DNA of 7,274 nucleotides, taken from NCBI GenBank assembly GCA_016764715.1, contig JAESRJ010000202.1, positions 1,164 to 8,437 on the forward strand. Reading direction: 5' to 3'. The stretch is from Kordiimonadaceae bacterium (GTDB taxonomy: Bacteria > Pseudomonadota > Alphaproteobacteria > Sphingomonadales > Kordiimonadaceae). The stretch's first letter is position 1, and every line of letters begins with the position of its first letter. This document shows, piece after piece, positions 1 to 4,938 of this stretch. Both the position numbers and the translations under genes were made by a program. The notes below the pieces were generated by a model. That model was not told the DNA's origin, did not search any database, and saw only the letters and a program-made list of their open reading frames with translations.

Positions 1-122
1 CCACAGATGAAGACAGTGAAGCGCTTATCGCCGGCGAGAGTTCCGACCTAACTGACCTGGCCGCCCTTGAAAAAATATTATCCCGTGTGTCGCCTTTGAG
101 CGGCCTCGACGTAAGAGTGTAG
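1..122 (+). CDS. fliK: C-terminal end of an upstream flagellar gene, probably flagellar hook-length control protein FliK (partial)
   Basis: The frame that starts at base 3 is open for 39 codons and stops at the TAG at 120-122. The visible tail is acidic and helical in character and ends in LSGLDVRV. An ending of the type L-D-(V/I)-R-V is common at the C-terminus of FliK proteins, and fliK directly upstream of flgD is a frequent gene order. FliK measures hook length and switches the export apparatus from hook to filament substrates. The family assignment rests on this short tail and on position only, so another flagellar gene cannot be excluded. The stop codon lies 9 bp before the flgD start, so the two genes are very likely co-transcribed and perhaps translationally coupled. 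Confidence 0.55.
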   Translation, partial: TDEDSEALIAGESSDLTDLAALEKILSRVSPLSGLDVRV

Positions 123-131
123 GAAAACCAT

Positions 132-809
132 ATGCCTATTTCAGGACTTAGCTCACCTTTTGCTACAGCGGCAAGCGCAATAACTGGCGATGCAGCGCGT
201 GACGGTGCGTCCCTAGCAGCGGATTTTGACGATTTCCTAACGCTTCTGACCACTCAGTTGCAGAACCAAGATCCTCTTGATCCACTAGATAGCTCTGAGT
301 TTACACAGCAACTCGTCGCCTTCTCGGGCGTTGAACAGCAAATTCAAGCGAACCAAAACTTGGAAACCCTTGCCGACCTCACTCGCCTTAGCAATGTCGG
401 CTCAAGTGCCGCTTACTTAGGCAATGAAGCCTTCATCGAATCCCCAACAGGTGATCATGTCAACGACGGCATTACTTGGCTGTATTTCAATGAAACGAGC
501 GCACAAGCACTTACACTGAAAGTGGTAGATGAAAGCGGCGCAACTGTTTACCAACAATCAGGTTCAGAATTACTTGGTACTCAGACATTTGAATGGGACG
601 GCTTAACTGCAGGCGGCACCGTCGCCGATGCAGGCAACTATACACTAGTAATTGACGCCACGGACACAGGCGGGGACCGCCTATCACCGCGCATCGGCGT
701 GCAAGAAACCATCACCGCGATTGATAGCTCAGGTTTCGAGCCGATCTTTACGATCGGGCCAAACCAAGTAGCTCAGTCTGACATATTACGTTTGCTTTTG
801 GGCAGGTAG
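132..809 (+). CDS. flgD: Flagellar hook capping/assembly protein FlgD
   Basis: FlgD forms the temporary cap at the tip of the growing hook and is needed for FlgE subunits to polymerise; it is exported through the flagellar type III apparatus. The 225-residue product has the signature N-terminal segment at about residues 31-75. This includes DFLTLLTTQLQNQDPLDP, followed by SSEFTQQLVAFSGVEQQ, a stretch that is nearly invariant in the family. The C-terminal half (about 95-215) is beta-rich, with the FlgD Ig-like region around FEWDGLTAGGTVADAGNYTL, and it ends in the expected tudor-like strands. Length is normal. The ATG at 132 is preceded by AGGAA at 121-125, with good spacing. The N-terminal 30 residues are poorly conserved, as usual for an export signal region. 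The gene is 9 bp downstream of the probable fliK and 135 bp upstream of flgE. Confidence 0.95.
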   Translation: MPISGLSSPFATAASAITGDAARDGASLAADFDDFLTLLTTQLQNQDPLDPLDSSEFTQQLVAFSGVEQQIQANQNLETLADLTRLSNVGSSAAYLGNEAFIESPTGDHVNDGITWLYFNETSAQALTLKVVDESGATVYQQSGSELLGTQTFEWDGLTAGGTVADAGNYTLVIDATDTGGDRLSPRIGVQETITAIDSSGFEPIFTIGPNQVAQSDILRLLLGR

Positions 810-826
810 CCTAAAAACATACACCC

Positions 827-848
827 GGCTGGACTGAAGCGTCTGGCC
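827..848 (+). other. Stem-loop in the flgD-flgE gap
   Basis: GGCTGGAC (827-834) can pair with GTCTGGCC (841-848) around a 6-base loop. The stem has eight pairs, two of them G-U wobbles in RNA. No T run follows, so it is not a typical intrinsic terminator. It lies 17 bp after the flgD stop and just ahead of the sigma-54 promoter match. It may stabilise or weakly end the flgD transcript. This was seen by eye; no folding energy was computed. Confidence 0.3.
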
Positions 849-852
849 TTAG

Positions 853-868
853 TGGATACCCTATTGCT
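853..868 (+). promoter_or_regulatory. Probable sigma-54 (RpoN) -24/-12 promoter for flgE
   Basis: The sequence TGGATACCCTATTGCT matches the RpoN consensus TGG...TTGCW. GG is at 854-855 and GC at 866-867, with exactly 10 bases between them, the required spacing. The -24 element keeps TGG but loses the following CAC; the -12 element TTGCT is perfect. Transcription would start near 878-880, giving a leader of about 66 bases before flgE. Sigma-54 with the activator FlbD is the known route for late hook genes in Caulobacter. No FlbD binding site was identified with confidence. Confidence 0.65.
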
Positions 869-944
869 GATAAGAGTGTAGGGGGGAAACAACAGCAGAA
901 AGCGACTGAAATCATATGCAAATAAGACGACTAGGAGAAGTATA

Positions 945-2321
945 ATGGCATTTGCAGCTTTAGCCGCAGGCGTATCGGGCCTCCAAGCTTTCAGTGAAAG
1001 CGTGGGCGTGATTGCCGACAATATTACCAACATAAATACAGTGGGTTATAAAGAAGCCCGCTCACGATTTTCAACACTTGTAACAGAGACAGGCGGTAAT
1101 GGTGGTTACTCACCGGGCGGCGTACGCCAGTCTACCGAAACGCTTGTTACCCGGCAGGGACTATTGCAGCCGTCCTCCAATGTCACAGACTTGGCAATTG
1201 ATGGATCTGGCTTTTTTGTTGTCCGCAACGCAGAAAGTGCAGGCTCAACTGATGGCACCTTAGAATTTACCCGTGCTGGCGCGTTTTCACAAGATTCTGA
1301 TGGGTTTTTCAGAAATACTGCAGGGCTATTTTTGCTAGGGTATGAAATTGATACCGCAGGAAACCTGCCGGCCAACCTACAAAGTGAGACGTCTCTTTCA
1401 CCGATCAATATTACTGAGCTCAACGGTGTAAGTGAAGCCACAGACAGCGTCGCTCTCCGCGTAAACCTTGCCGCAAGTACGGCCACCACCTCAGGCTACG
1501 CTCTCGGTGACTTGGCAGCCCGTGCAGCAGATGGTGTATCTGGTTTAGCGCCAGATTTTCAGACTAACGTTCAAATATTCGATTCCCTAGGGCGAGAGCA
1601 TACCGTTGTCGTAGCGGCAATTAAAACCGGCGCGAATTCATGGGATTACGAATATTACTTTGATGATGCCAGCATCGTCGATTCGACAGCTCATCCAGAC
1701 GGGTTGATTGCGCAAGGCACCCTTGTCTTTAATACTGATGGATCGATTAATCTCGGTAGTTCAAGCCTGAATTCGGTCAGTGGATCAACCGCGACTGCAG
1801 TCACCCTTCCTGGTGGTTCTCTTACTTTTAGCTACGATACCAGCGGCACTGTGTTGGTGGATGCAGGTAGCATTACCATCGATTTTGGAACAGACAGTGA
1901 TACAAACGGTTTCACACAGTTCGAAAGCGGGTCTGCTTTAATATCATCAGCAGTGAACGGTGCCCGATTTGATAATGTAAACGGTATTTCAATCGATAGT
2001 AACGGCATTATTTCCGCGCTCTTTGATAACGGACTATCACTAGAAGTATTCCAACTGCCACTTGCGACTTTCGATAACCCAAATGGGCTACAGCGGCGCG
2101 CAGGTAATTCTTTCAGCTTATCTGATCAGTCCGGCTCCCGCACGTTCTCTATTCCGGGAACCACAGGCGCAGGTAACATCACGCCAAGTTCATTAGAGCA
2201 ATCAACTGTTGATTTGGCAAATGAGTTTGCAGAACTGATCCGCGTACAAAGGGCATTCTCAGCCTCAACTCGGATTATAACAACAGCAGACGAACTTCTT
2301 GAAGAACTTACCAGGCTCTAA
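945..2321 (+). CDS. flgE: Flagellar hook protein FlgE
   Basis: FlgE is the structural subunit of the hook, the flexible joint between rod and filament, and is secreted by the flagellar export apparatus. The 458-residue product opens with the flagellar rod/hook N-terminal domain: LAAGVSGLQAFSESVGVIADNITNINTVGYKEAR at about 6-39, with the core N-I-x-N-x-N-T-x-G-Y-K motif. SPGGV and LAIDGSGFFVV follow, both typical of hook proteins. The variable middle is rich in Ser, Thr, Gly, Asp and Asn, as expected for surface-exposed hook domains. The C-terminus (about 415-458) carries the matching helix, LANEFAELIRVQRAFSAST then a short tail, which forms the D0 coiled coil with the N-terminus. The start ATG is preceded by AGGAGA at 933-938. 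Length is normal for an alphaproteobacterial FlgE. A sigma-54 promoter match lies about 80 bp upstream, and a terminator-like structure follows the stop. Confidence 0.95.
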   Translation: MAFAALAAGVSGLQAFSESVGVIADNITNINTVGYKEARSRFSTLVTETGGNGGYSPGGVRQSTETLVTRQGLLQPSSNVTDLAIDGSGFFVVRNAESAGSTDGTLEFTRAGAFSQDSDGFFRNTAGLFLLGYEIDTAGNLPANLQSETSLSPINITELNGVSEATDSVALRVNLAASTATTSGYALGDLAARAADGVSGLAPDFQTNVQIFDSLGREHTVVVAAIKTGANSWDYEYYFDDASIVDSTAHPDGLIAQGTLVFNTDGSINLGSSSLNSVSGSTATAVTLPGGSLTFSYDTSGTVLVDAGSITIDFGTDSDTNGFTQFESGSALISSAVNGARFDNVNGISIDSNGIISALFDNGLSLEVFQLPLATFDNPNGLQRRAGNSFSLSDQSGSRTFSIPGTTGAGNITPSSLEQSTVDLANEFAELIRVQRAFSASTRIITTADELLEELTRL

Positions 2322-2353
2322 CGCCTAATCAGTAAGCTTCTCCTGGCTTTGAA

Positions 2354-2390
2354 CCGGGCGACCATTCGGTCGTCCGGCTTTAGCCGTTTT
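2354..2390 (+). terminator. Probable terminator-like double hairpin after flgE
   Basis: CCGGGCGACC (2354-2363) pairs with GGTCGTCCGG (2368-2377) around a 4-base loop, a 10-bp stem with one G-U wobble. A second short hairpin, CGGC (2375-2378) with GCCG (2383-2386), overlaps its right edge and is followed at once by TTTT (2387-2390). The two hairpins compete for three bases. The first stem is strong but its T run is displaced; the second has the T run but is short. Together they plausibly end the flgE transcript 30-70 bp after the stop codon. Confidence 0.6.
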
Positions 2391-2419
2391 AATCACAGCA
2401 CATCAGTACAATGTGTTTG

Positions 2420-2437
2420 TTGGACAGTTCTGTCCAA
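2420..2437. promoter_or_regulatory. 18-bp palindrome, possible operator upstream of sciP
   Basis: TTGGACAG (2420-2427) and CTGTCCAA (2430-2437) are perfect reverse complements separated by two bases. A 2-base loop is too tight for a good RNA hairpin, so a binding site for a dimeric DNA-binding protein is the more natural reading. It lies about 87 bp upstream of the expected sciP transcription start and downstream of the flgE terminator. I do not recognise the cognate regulator. Confidence 0.4.
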
Positions 2438-2460
2438 AATTCCAAAAGAAACTTCCTAAC

Positions 2461-2478
2461 GGTTAACAAACATTAACC
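2461..2478. promoter_or_regulatory. GGTTAA-N6-TTAACC inverted repeat, possible CtrA-type site upstream of sciP
   Basis: GGTTAA (2461-2466) and TTAACC (2473-2478) are perfect inverted repeats separated by six bases. The TTAA...TTAAC content resembles a CtrA binding site, and sciP is CtrA-activated in Caulobacter. However, the classic CtrA box is TTAA-N7-TTAAC, so the spacing here is one base short. A wider CCTAA (2455-2459)/TTAGG (2486-2490) pair flanks it. It is centred roughly 55 bp before the expected start of transcription. Confidence 0.4.
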
Positions 2479-2511
2479 AAACCCATTAGGTCTTTTTTAA
2501 GCCCCGTTCCG

Positions 2512-2517
2512 TATAAT
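2512..2517 (+). promoter_or_regulatory. -10 element of the probable sciP promoter
   Basis: A perfect TATAAT lies at 2512-2517, giving a predicted start near 2524 and a leader of about 30 bases. No good -35 hexamer is found at 16-18 bp upstream (around 2488-2495), which would fit an activator-dependent promoter. The region just upstream is AT-rich and contains the inverted repeat at 2461-2478. The ribosome binding site of sciP is weak; only GGGTAAAG at 2543-2550 precedes the ATG. Confidence 0.5.
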
Positions 2518-2553
2518 TAGGCTCAGCCAAATGTAACAGGCTGGGTAAAGATT

Positions 2554-2847
2554 ATGCAAAAAACTAAACAATCATCTCTTGTGAACGGCCAGATCATCGG
2601 CCCTACAGGCAGACCTCTTACGCTAGCGGACCTTCCGAGCGCTAATACGCAGCGCTGGGTCATTCGCCGCAAGGCTGAAGTCGTGGCCGCAGTTCAAGGG
2701 GGGCTACTAACGCTAGAAGATGCCTGCAAGCGTTATTCCCTGTCGGTAGAAGAGTTCCTATCGTGGCAGCAGGCCATCAATGAAAACGGCATGCCAGGCC
2801 TTCGTGCCACACGTGTTCAAAAATACCGCGACGTTGGCTCGATGTAA
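2554..2847 (+). CDS. sciP: CtrA inhibitor SciP (DUF1153 family cell-cycle regulator)
   Basis: The 97-residue product matches the SciP/DUF1153 family across nearly its whole length. There is a short variable N-terminus, then IIGPTGRPLTLADLP (14-28), the basic segment NTQRWVIRRKAEVVAAV (31-47), a helix-turn-helix-like region LTLEDACKRYSLSVEEFLSW (52-71), and GLRATRVQKYR (82-92). In Caulobacter SciP binds the CtrA response regulator and prevents it from recruiting RNA polymerase, lowering flagellar and other CtrA-activated genes late in the cycle; DNA binding has also been reported. Length is close to the Caulobacter protein (a little over 90 residues). The gene stands alone, with about 230 bp before it and 354 bp after it, between hook genes and the fliF operon. 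It is probably CtrA-controlled itself (inference from family and from the upstream TTAA repeat). Confidence 0.93.
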   Translation: MQKTKQSSLVNGQIIGPTGRPLTLADLPSANTQRWVIRRKAEVVAAVQGGLLTLEDACKRYSLSVEEFLSWQQAINENGMPGLRATRVQKYRDVGSM

Positions 2848-2910
2848 ACGTAGGAGAACGCCTGTACAATCCCACCAATAGTTACGGCTCATTCTCACCA
2901 ACATGTATAC

Positions 2911-2952
2911 CAGCGGTTTGGCCTTCTGGGCCCATATCCAGGATTTCCGCTG
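2911..2952 (+). other. Possible nested hairpin downstream of sciP
   Basis: CAGCGG (2911-2916) can pair with CCGCTG (2947-2952). Inside it, CTGG (2926-2929) can pair with CCAG (2938-2941), and GGGCCC sits at 2928-2933. The two stems are separated by internal loops and no T run follows, so it is not a clear terminator. It could stabilise the 3' end of the sciP message. It was found by eye and not scored. Confidence 0.2.
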
Positions 2953-2980
2953 AAACAACGATTCTAAATGGGTAAACCCG

Positions 2981-2998
2981 CCGCGCCTACCGCGCCTA
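2981..2998. repeat. Tandem duplication of a 9-bp unit
   Basis: The unit CCGCGCCTA occurs twice back to back (2981-2989 and 2990-2998) with no mismatch. It lies in non-coding sequence. It is most simply replication slippage; no function is evident. Confidence 0.7.
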
Positions 2999-3048
2999 TT
3001 TCAGGCTGCTTTATTGCCCAGAGCACCCATTTTCAATTTTACTTTGCC

Positions 3049-3073
3049 AATATAGGCAAAAATTGCCTATATT
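3049..3073. promoter_or_regulatory. Perfect 25-bp palindrome upstream of the fliF promoter
   Basis: AATATAGGCAA (3049-3059) and TTGCCTATATT (3063-3073) are perfect 11-bp inverted repeats around AAA. On neither strand is the structure followed by a T run at once, so it does not look like a terminator. Its last base is the first T of the CtrA-like box, and its centre is about 66 bp upstream of the predicted fliF start. That position suits an operator or activator site. The TTGCC/GGCAA core is not a motif I can assign. Confidence 0.5.
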
Positions 3074-3088
3074 TAACTATCTATTTAC
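3073..3088 (+). promoter_or_regulatory. CtrA-like binding box upstream of fliF
   Basis: The sequence TTAA (3073-3076), seven bases, then TTTAC (3084-3088) matches the CtrA consensus TTAA-N7-TTAAC at eight of nine defined positions with correct spacing. It ends 2 bp before a -35-like hexamer, close to where CtrA normally sits at activated promoters. The fliF promoter is a classic early CtrA target in Caulobacter. The region is AT-rich, so a chance match is possible. Confidence 0.55.
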
Positions 3089-3090
3089 TT

Positions 3091-3120
3091 TTGAAACAGT
3101 ATTTTAAGATTATGTATATT
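3091..3120 (+). promoter_or_regulatory. Predicted housekeeping-type promoter of the fliF operon
   Basis: The -35 hexamer TTGAAA (3091-3096) and the -10 hexamer TATATT (3115-3120) each match the consensus at five of six positions and are separated by 18 bp. The predicted start is near 3127, giving a leader of about 75 bases before fliF. The CtrA-like box lies directly upstream and a TTAA-N6-TTAA inverted repeat lies just downstream. Confidence 0.55.
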
Positions 3121-3142
3121 AACGGGCTTGAGTACAAAGGCA

Positions 3143-3160
3143 GTTTAAGGCGTATTAAAC
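3143..3160. promoter_or_regulatory. GTTTAA-N6-TTAAAC inverted repeat in the fliF leader
   Basis: GTTTAA (3143-3148) and TTAAAC (3155-3160) are perfect inverted repeats with a 6-base centre. The spacing and TTAA core match the repeat upstream of sciP at 2461-2478. If the promoter at 3091-3120 is right, this site covers about +16 to +34, where a bound protein would more likely repress than activate. Confidence 0.35.
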
Positions 3161-3191
3161 GGCAGGGGTAGCGTACAGGCCGCATAAATCC

Positions 3192-3204
3192 GAGGTGGGT
3201 TTTG
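3192..3204 (+). promoter_or_regulatory. Ribosome binding site and TTG start codon of fliF
   Basis: GAGGTG at 3192-3197 is a good Shine-Dalgarno match four bases before a TTG codon at 3202-3204. No in-frame ATG or GTG lies between the upstream stop (3169-3171) and this TTG. The next in-frame ATG is at 3238 and lacks a comparable site. It would also remove a conserved N-terminus (DGLIQFVRNLG), which resembles other alphaproteobacterial FliF starts. The rare start codon may lower the translation rate. Confidence 0.75.
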
Positions 3205-4923
3205 GACGGACTAATACAATTTGTAAGAAACCTGGGAATGGCCAGGTTGGTCGGTATGCTCGCAGCCCTTGGCTTAGTAGCGATCGTGGTTTCAGTAGCT
3301 TTTAGCGGCCTTGGCAATGGGTCGATGACTGTTCTCTTTTCGGATCTTGATCCATCCTCAGCCTCGACCATTGGGGCCCAGCTGGAAGCGGAGAATATTC
3401 CGTACGAAACCAACGCCAATGCCACTCTTATCCGCGTGCCCAGCAACCAGGCCGACAATTTACGGTTACGCTTTGCCAGTGAGGGTTTATCGGGCGGCGT
3501 TGTAGGCAACGAAATTTTTGACGGAGAAAGCAGCTTCGGTAAAACCAGCTTTGAGCTGAACATCAACAAAATTCGAGCGATCCAGGGTGAGCTTGCTCGC
3601 TCCATCAAATCCATTCGCGCAGTTCGCGAAGCAAGGGTCCATATTGTTGCGCCCGAACGCCGTCCATTTCAACGCAGCGAAAACCAGTCTTCAGCGGCAA
3701 TCTTAGTGCATACTTCGGGTATTCTAAGTGCTCGACAAATTCAAAGTATCGTTGCTTTGGTAGCCTCCGCCGTACCCGGCCTATCACCTGATAATGTTAC
3801 GCTAACTGACGGTAACGGAAATTTGCTAGCCAAAGGTGGCGGCAAGTCGGATATCACTGATTTCTCCGACATGGAAGAAGTCCGCCTAGCAAAAGAGCAG
3901 CTTTACCGCGACAAAATTGAAACATTAATAGGCAGAGTTGTTGGCGCAGGCATGGTGCGGGCCGAAGTCTCGGTTACTATCAATACCGACCGGCGCACCA
4001 CCAGTGAAACAGTGTTCGATCCAGACGGTCAGGTTACGACTGCCACGAGCACCAAAGAAGTTACGTCGTCCGAGGGAACAACTGGCGGACAGGTAACCGC
4101 TGCAAATAACCTTCCTGGCGCTGCCGCAAATGGCAACGATGACAATTCTCAGTCTTCAGAAACCACCGAAGACACTGATTTCGCGAATTCAAGCACCAAT
4201 ACAGTTACGGTTCAGGAACCGGGAGACATCACACAAATACGGGTTTCTGTGCTGGTTGACCATGCCCGTGTCCTCGACGGTACTGGTACCACGGTTGGCA
4301 CGCCAAGCCCTCGGCCCCAAGCAGAGATGGACCAAATTCGCGCCCTTGTCCTTACCACCCTACCCGAAATTATTGACCGCGAAACTGGGACCGTTCAGCC
4401 CATCGGCAATAACGTAACAGTTGCCCAAATGCGGTTCATTGACCCAACACCAATTGAGGCCATTGAGGATCCTTTTAGCGCTTTCGGCGTCGACAAAAAT
4501 TTCATCGTTGATGTCCTGCGCGGCGGCGCGATCTTCATTGTGTCCCTGTTGGTCATATTTATTATCATCAAGCCAATTATCGGGCGTATTCTTGAAGCAA
4601 TTCCCGAGGCCCCCACCCCTGGTGATGCAGCGCTAGAAGACAGGTCGCAGGAGGTTCCTGCCATTGCCGCTCCGGGCGCGCCGCTGTCTGCGGAGTTAAT
4701 GTCTGCCGCCGCACAAGGCGATGAAGATGCCGCGGCCGCTGTATTGGCAGCACGCGATTCTGGTGCGCTTGTCCCGGCTAAAATGCGCACTGACAGCCGC
4801 ATTGATGTGGCGCAAGTTGAAGGGCGCATTCAGGAAAGCGCAATTAAAAAAGTTGCTGAGATTATCCGGTCAAACCCGGACGAGTCTGTCGCGATTGTAC
4901 GTACGTGGCTTTATGCAGATTAG
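3202..4923 (+). CDS. fliF: Flagellar MS-ring protein FliF
   Basis: FliF builds the MS ring in the inner membrane, the base on which the rod, the export gate and the FliG switch ring assemble. The 573-residue product has a first membrane segment at about 16-35 and the periplasmic YscJ/FliF ring-building region at about 40-215, with TVLFSDLDPSSASTIGAQL and EREARVHIV-like strands (here REARVHIVAPER). A FliF C-terminal periplasmic region follows, containing a low-complexity Ser/Thr/Asn/Asp loop at about 275-345. A second membrane segment lies at about 441-460 (AIFIVSLLVIFIIIKPIIG). The cytoplasmic tail ends in SNPDESVAIVRTWLYAD, the conserved helix that binds the N-terminal domain of FliG. Length is typical. 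It starts at TTG and is the first gene of the probable fliF-fliG-fliH-fliN-motA operon, with fliG 15 bp downstream. Confidence 0.95.
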   Translation: MDGLIQFVRNLGMARLVGMLAALGLVAIVVSVAFSGLGNGSMTVLFSDLDPSSASTIGAQLEAENIPYETNANATLIRVPSNQADNLRLRFASEGLSGGVVGNEIFDGESSFGKTSFELNINKIRAIQGELARSIKSIRAVREARVHIVAPERRPFQRSENQSSAAILVHTSGILSARQIQSIVALVASAVPGLSPDNVTLTDGNGNLLAKGGGKSDITDFSDMEEVRLAKEQLYRDKIETLIGRVVGAGMVRAEVSVTINTDRRTTSETVFDPDGQVTTATSTKEVTSSEGTTGGQVTAANNLPGAAANGNDDNSQSSETTEDTDFANSSTNTVTVQEPGDITQIRVSVLVDHARVLDGTGTTVGTPSPRPQAEMDQIRALVLTTLPEIIDRETGTVQPIGNNVTVAQMRFIDPTPIEAIEDPFSAFGVDKNFIVDVLRGGAIFIVSLLVIFIIIKPIIGRILEAIPEAPTPGDAALEDRSQEVPAIAAPGAPLSAELMSAAAQGDEDAAAAVLAARDSGALVPAKMRTDSRIDVAQVEGRIQESAIKKVAEIIRSNPDESVAIVRTWLYAD

Positions 4924-4938
4924 TGAAAGTACAGAGTA

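Larger units (their letters stand above)
2848..3201. other. 354-bp gap between sciP and fliF: no supported gene, dense in regulatory-looking sequence
   Basis: I find no convincing coding sequence here. The 67-codon open frame at 2968-3171 has no ribosome binding site, spans the predicted fliF promoter, and its product resembles no family I know. The left part (2848-3000) is moderately GC-rich and holds a possible hairpin and a 9-bp tandem duplication. The right part (3030-3125) is very AT-rich and holds a long palindrome, a CtrA-like box and the fliF promoter. One GATTC (GANTC, the CcrM methylation site of alphaproteobacteria) lies at 2960-2964. Confidence 0.7.

Noticed and set aside
822..848. 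CCCGGCT near the flgD-flgE hairpin as a FlbD enhancer (ftr) site
   Set aside because: The match to what I remember of ftr elements is too short, and I could not support a consensus from the sequence alone.
773..1033. 86-codon open frame on the - strand in the flgD-flgE gap
   Set aside because: It overlaps the flgE start and the sigma-54 promoter, and no promoter or ribosome site supports it.
2911..3000. tRNA or small structured RNA gene downstream of sciP
   Set aside because: Only two short stems separated by internal loops were found. There is no T-loop, anticodon arm, promoter or terminator to support an RNA gene.
3104..3123. TTAA...TTAAC pair over the fliF -10 region as a second CtrA box
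   Set aside because: The two half-sites are 11 bases apart instead of 7, so it does not fit the CtrA spacing.
2968..3171. 67-codon open frame between sciP and fliF on the + strand
   Set aside because: It has no ribosome binding site and no recognisable family, its composition follows the AT-rich non-coding DNA, and it runs through the palindrome, CtrA-like box and fliF promoter.
3081..3614. 177-codon open frame on the - strand over the start of fliF
   Set aside because: It lies mostly antisense to the well-supported fliF reading frame and its product has no recognisable domain; it is a shadow frame.
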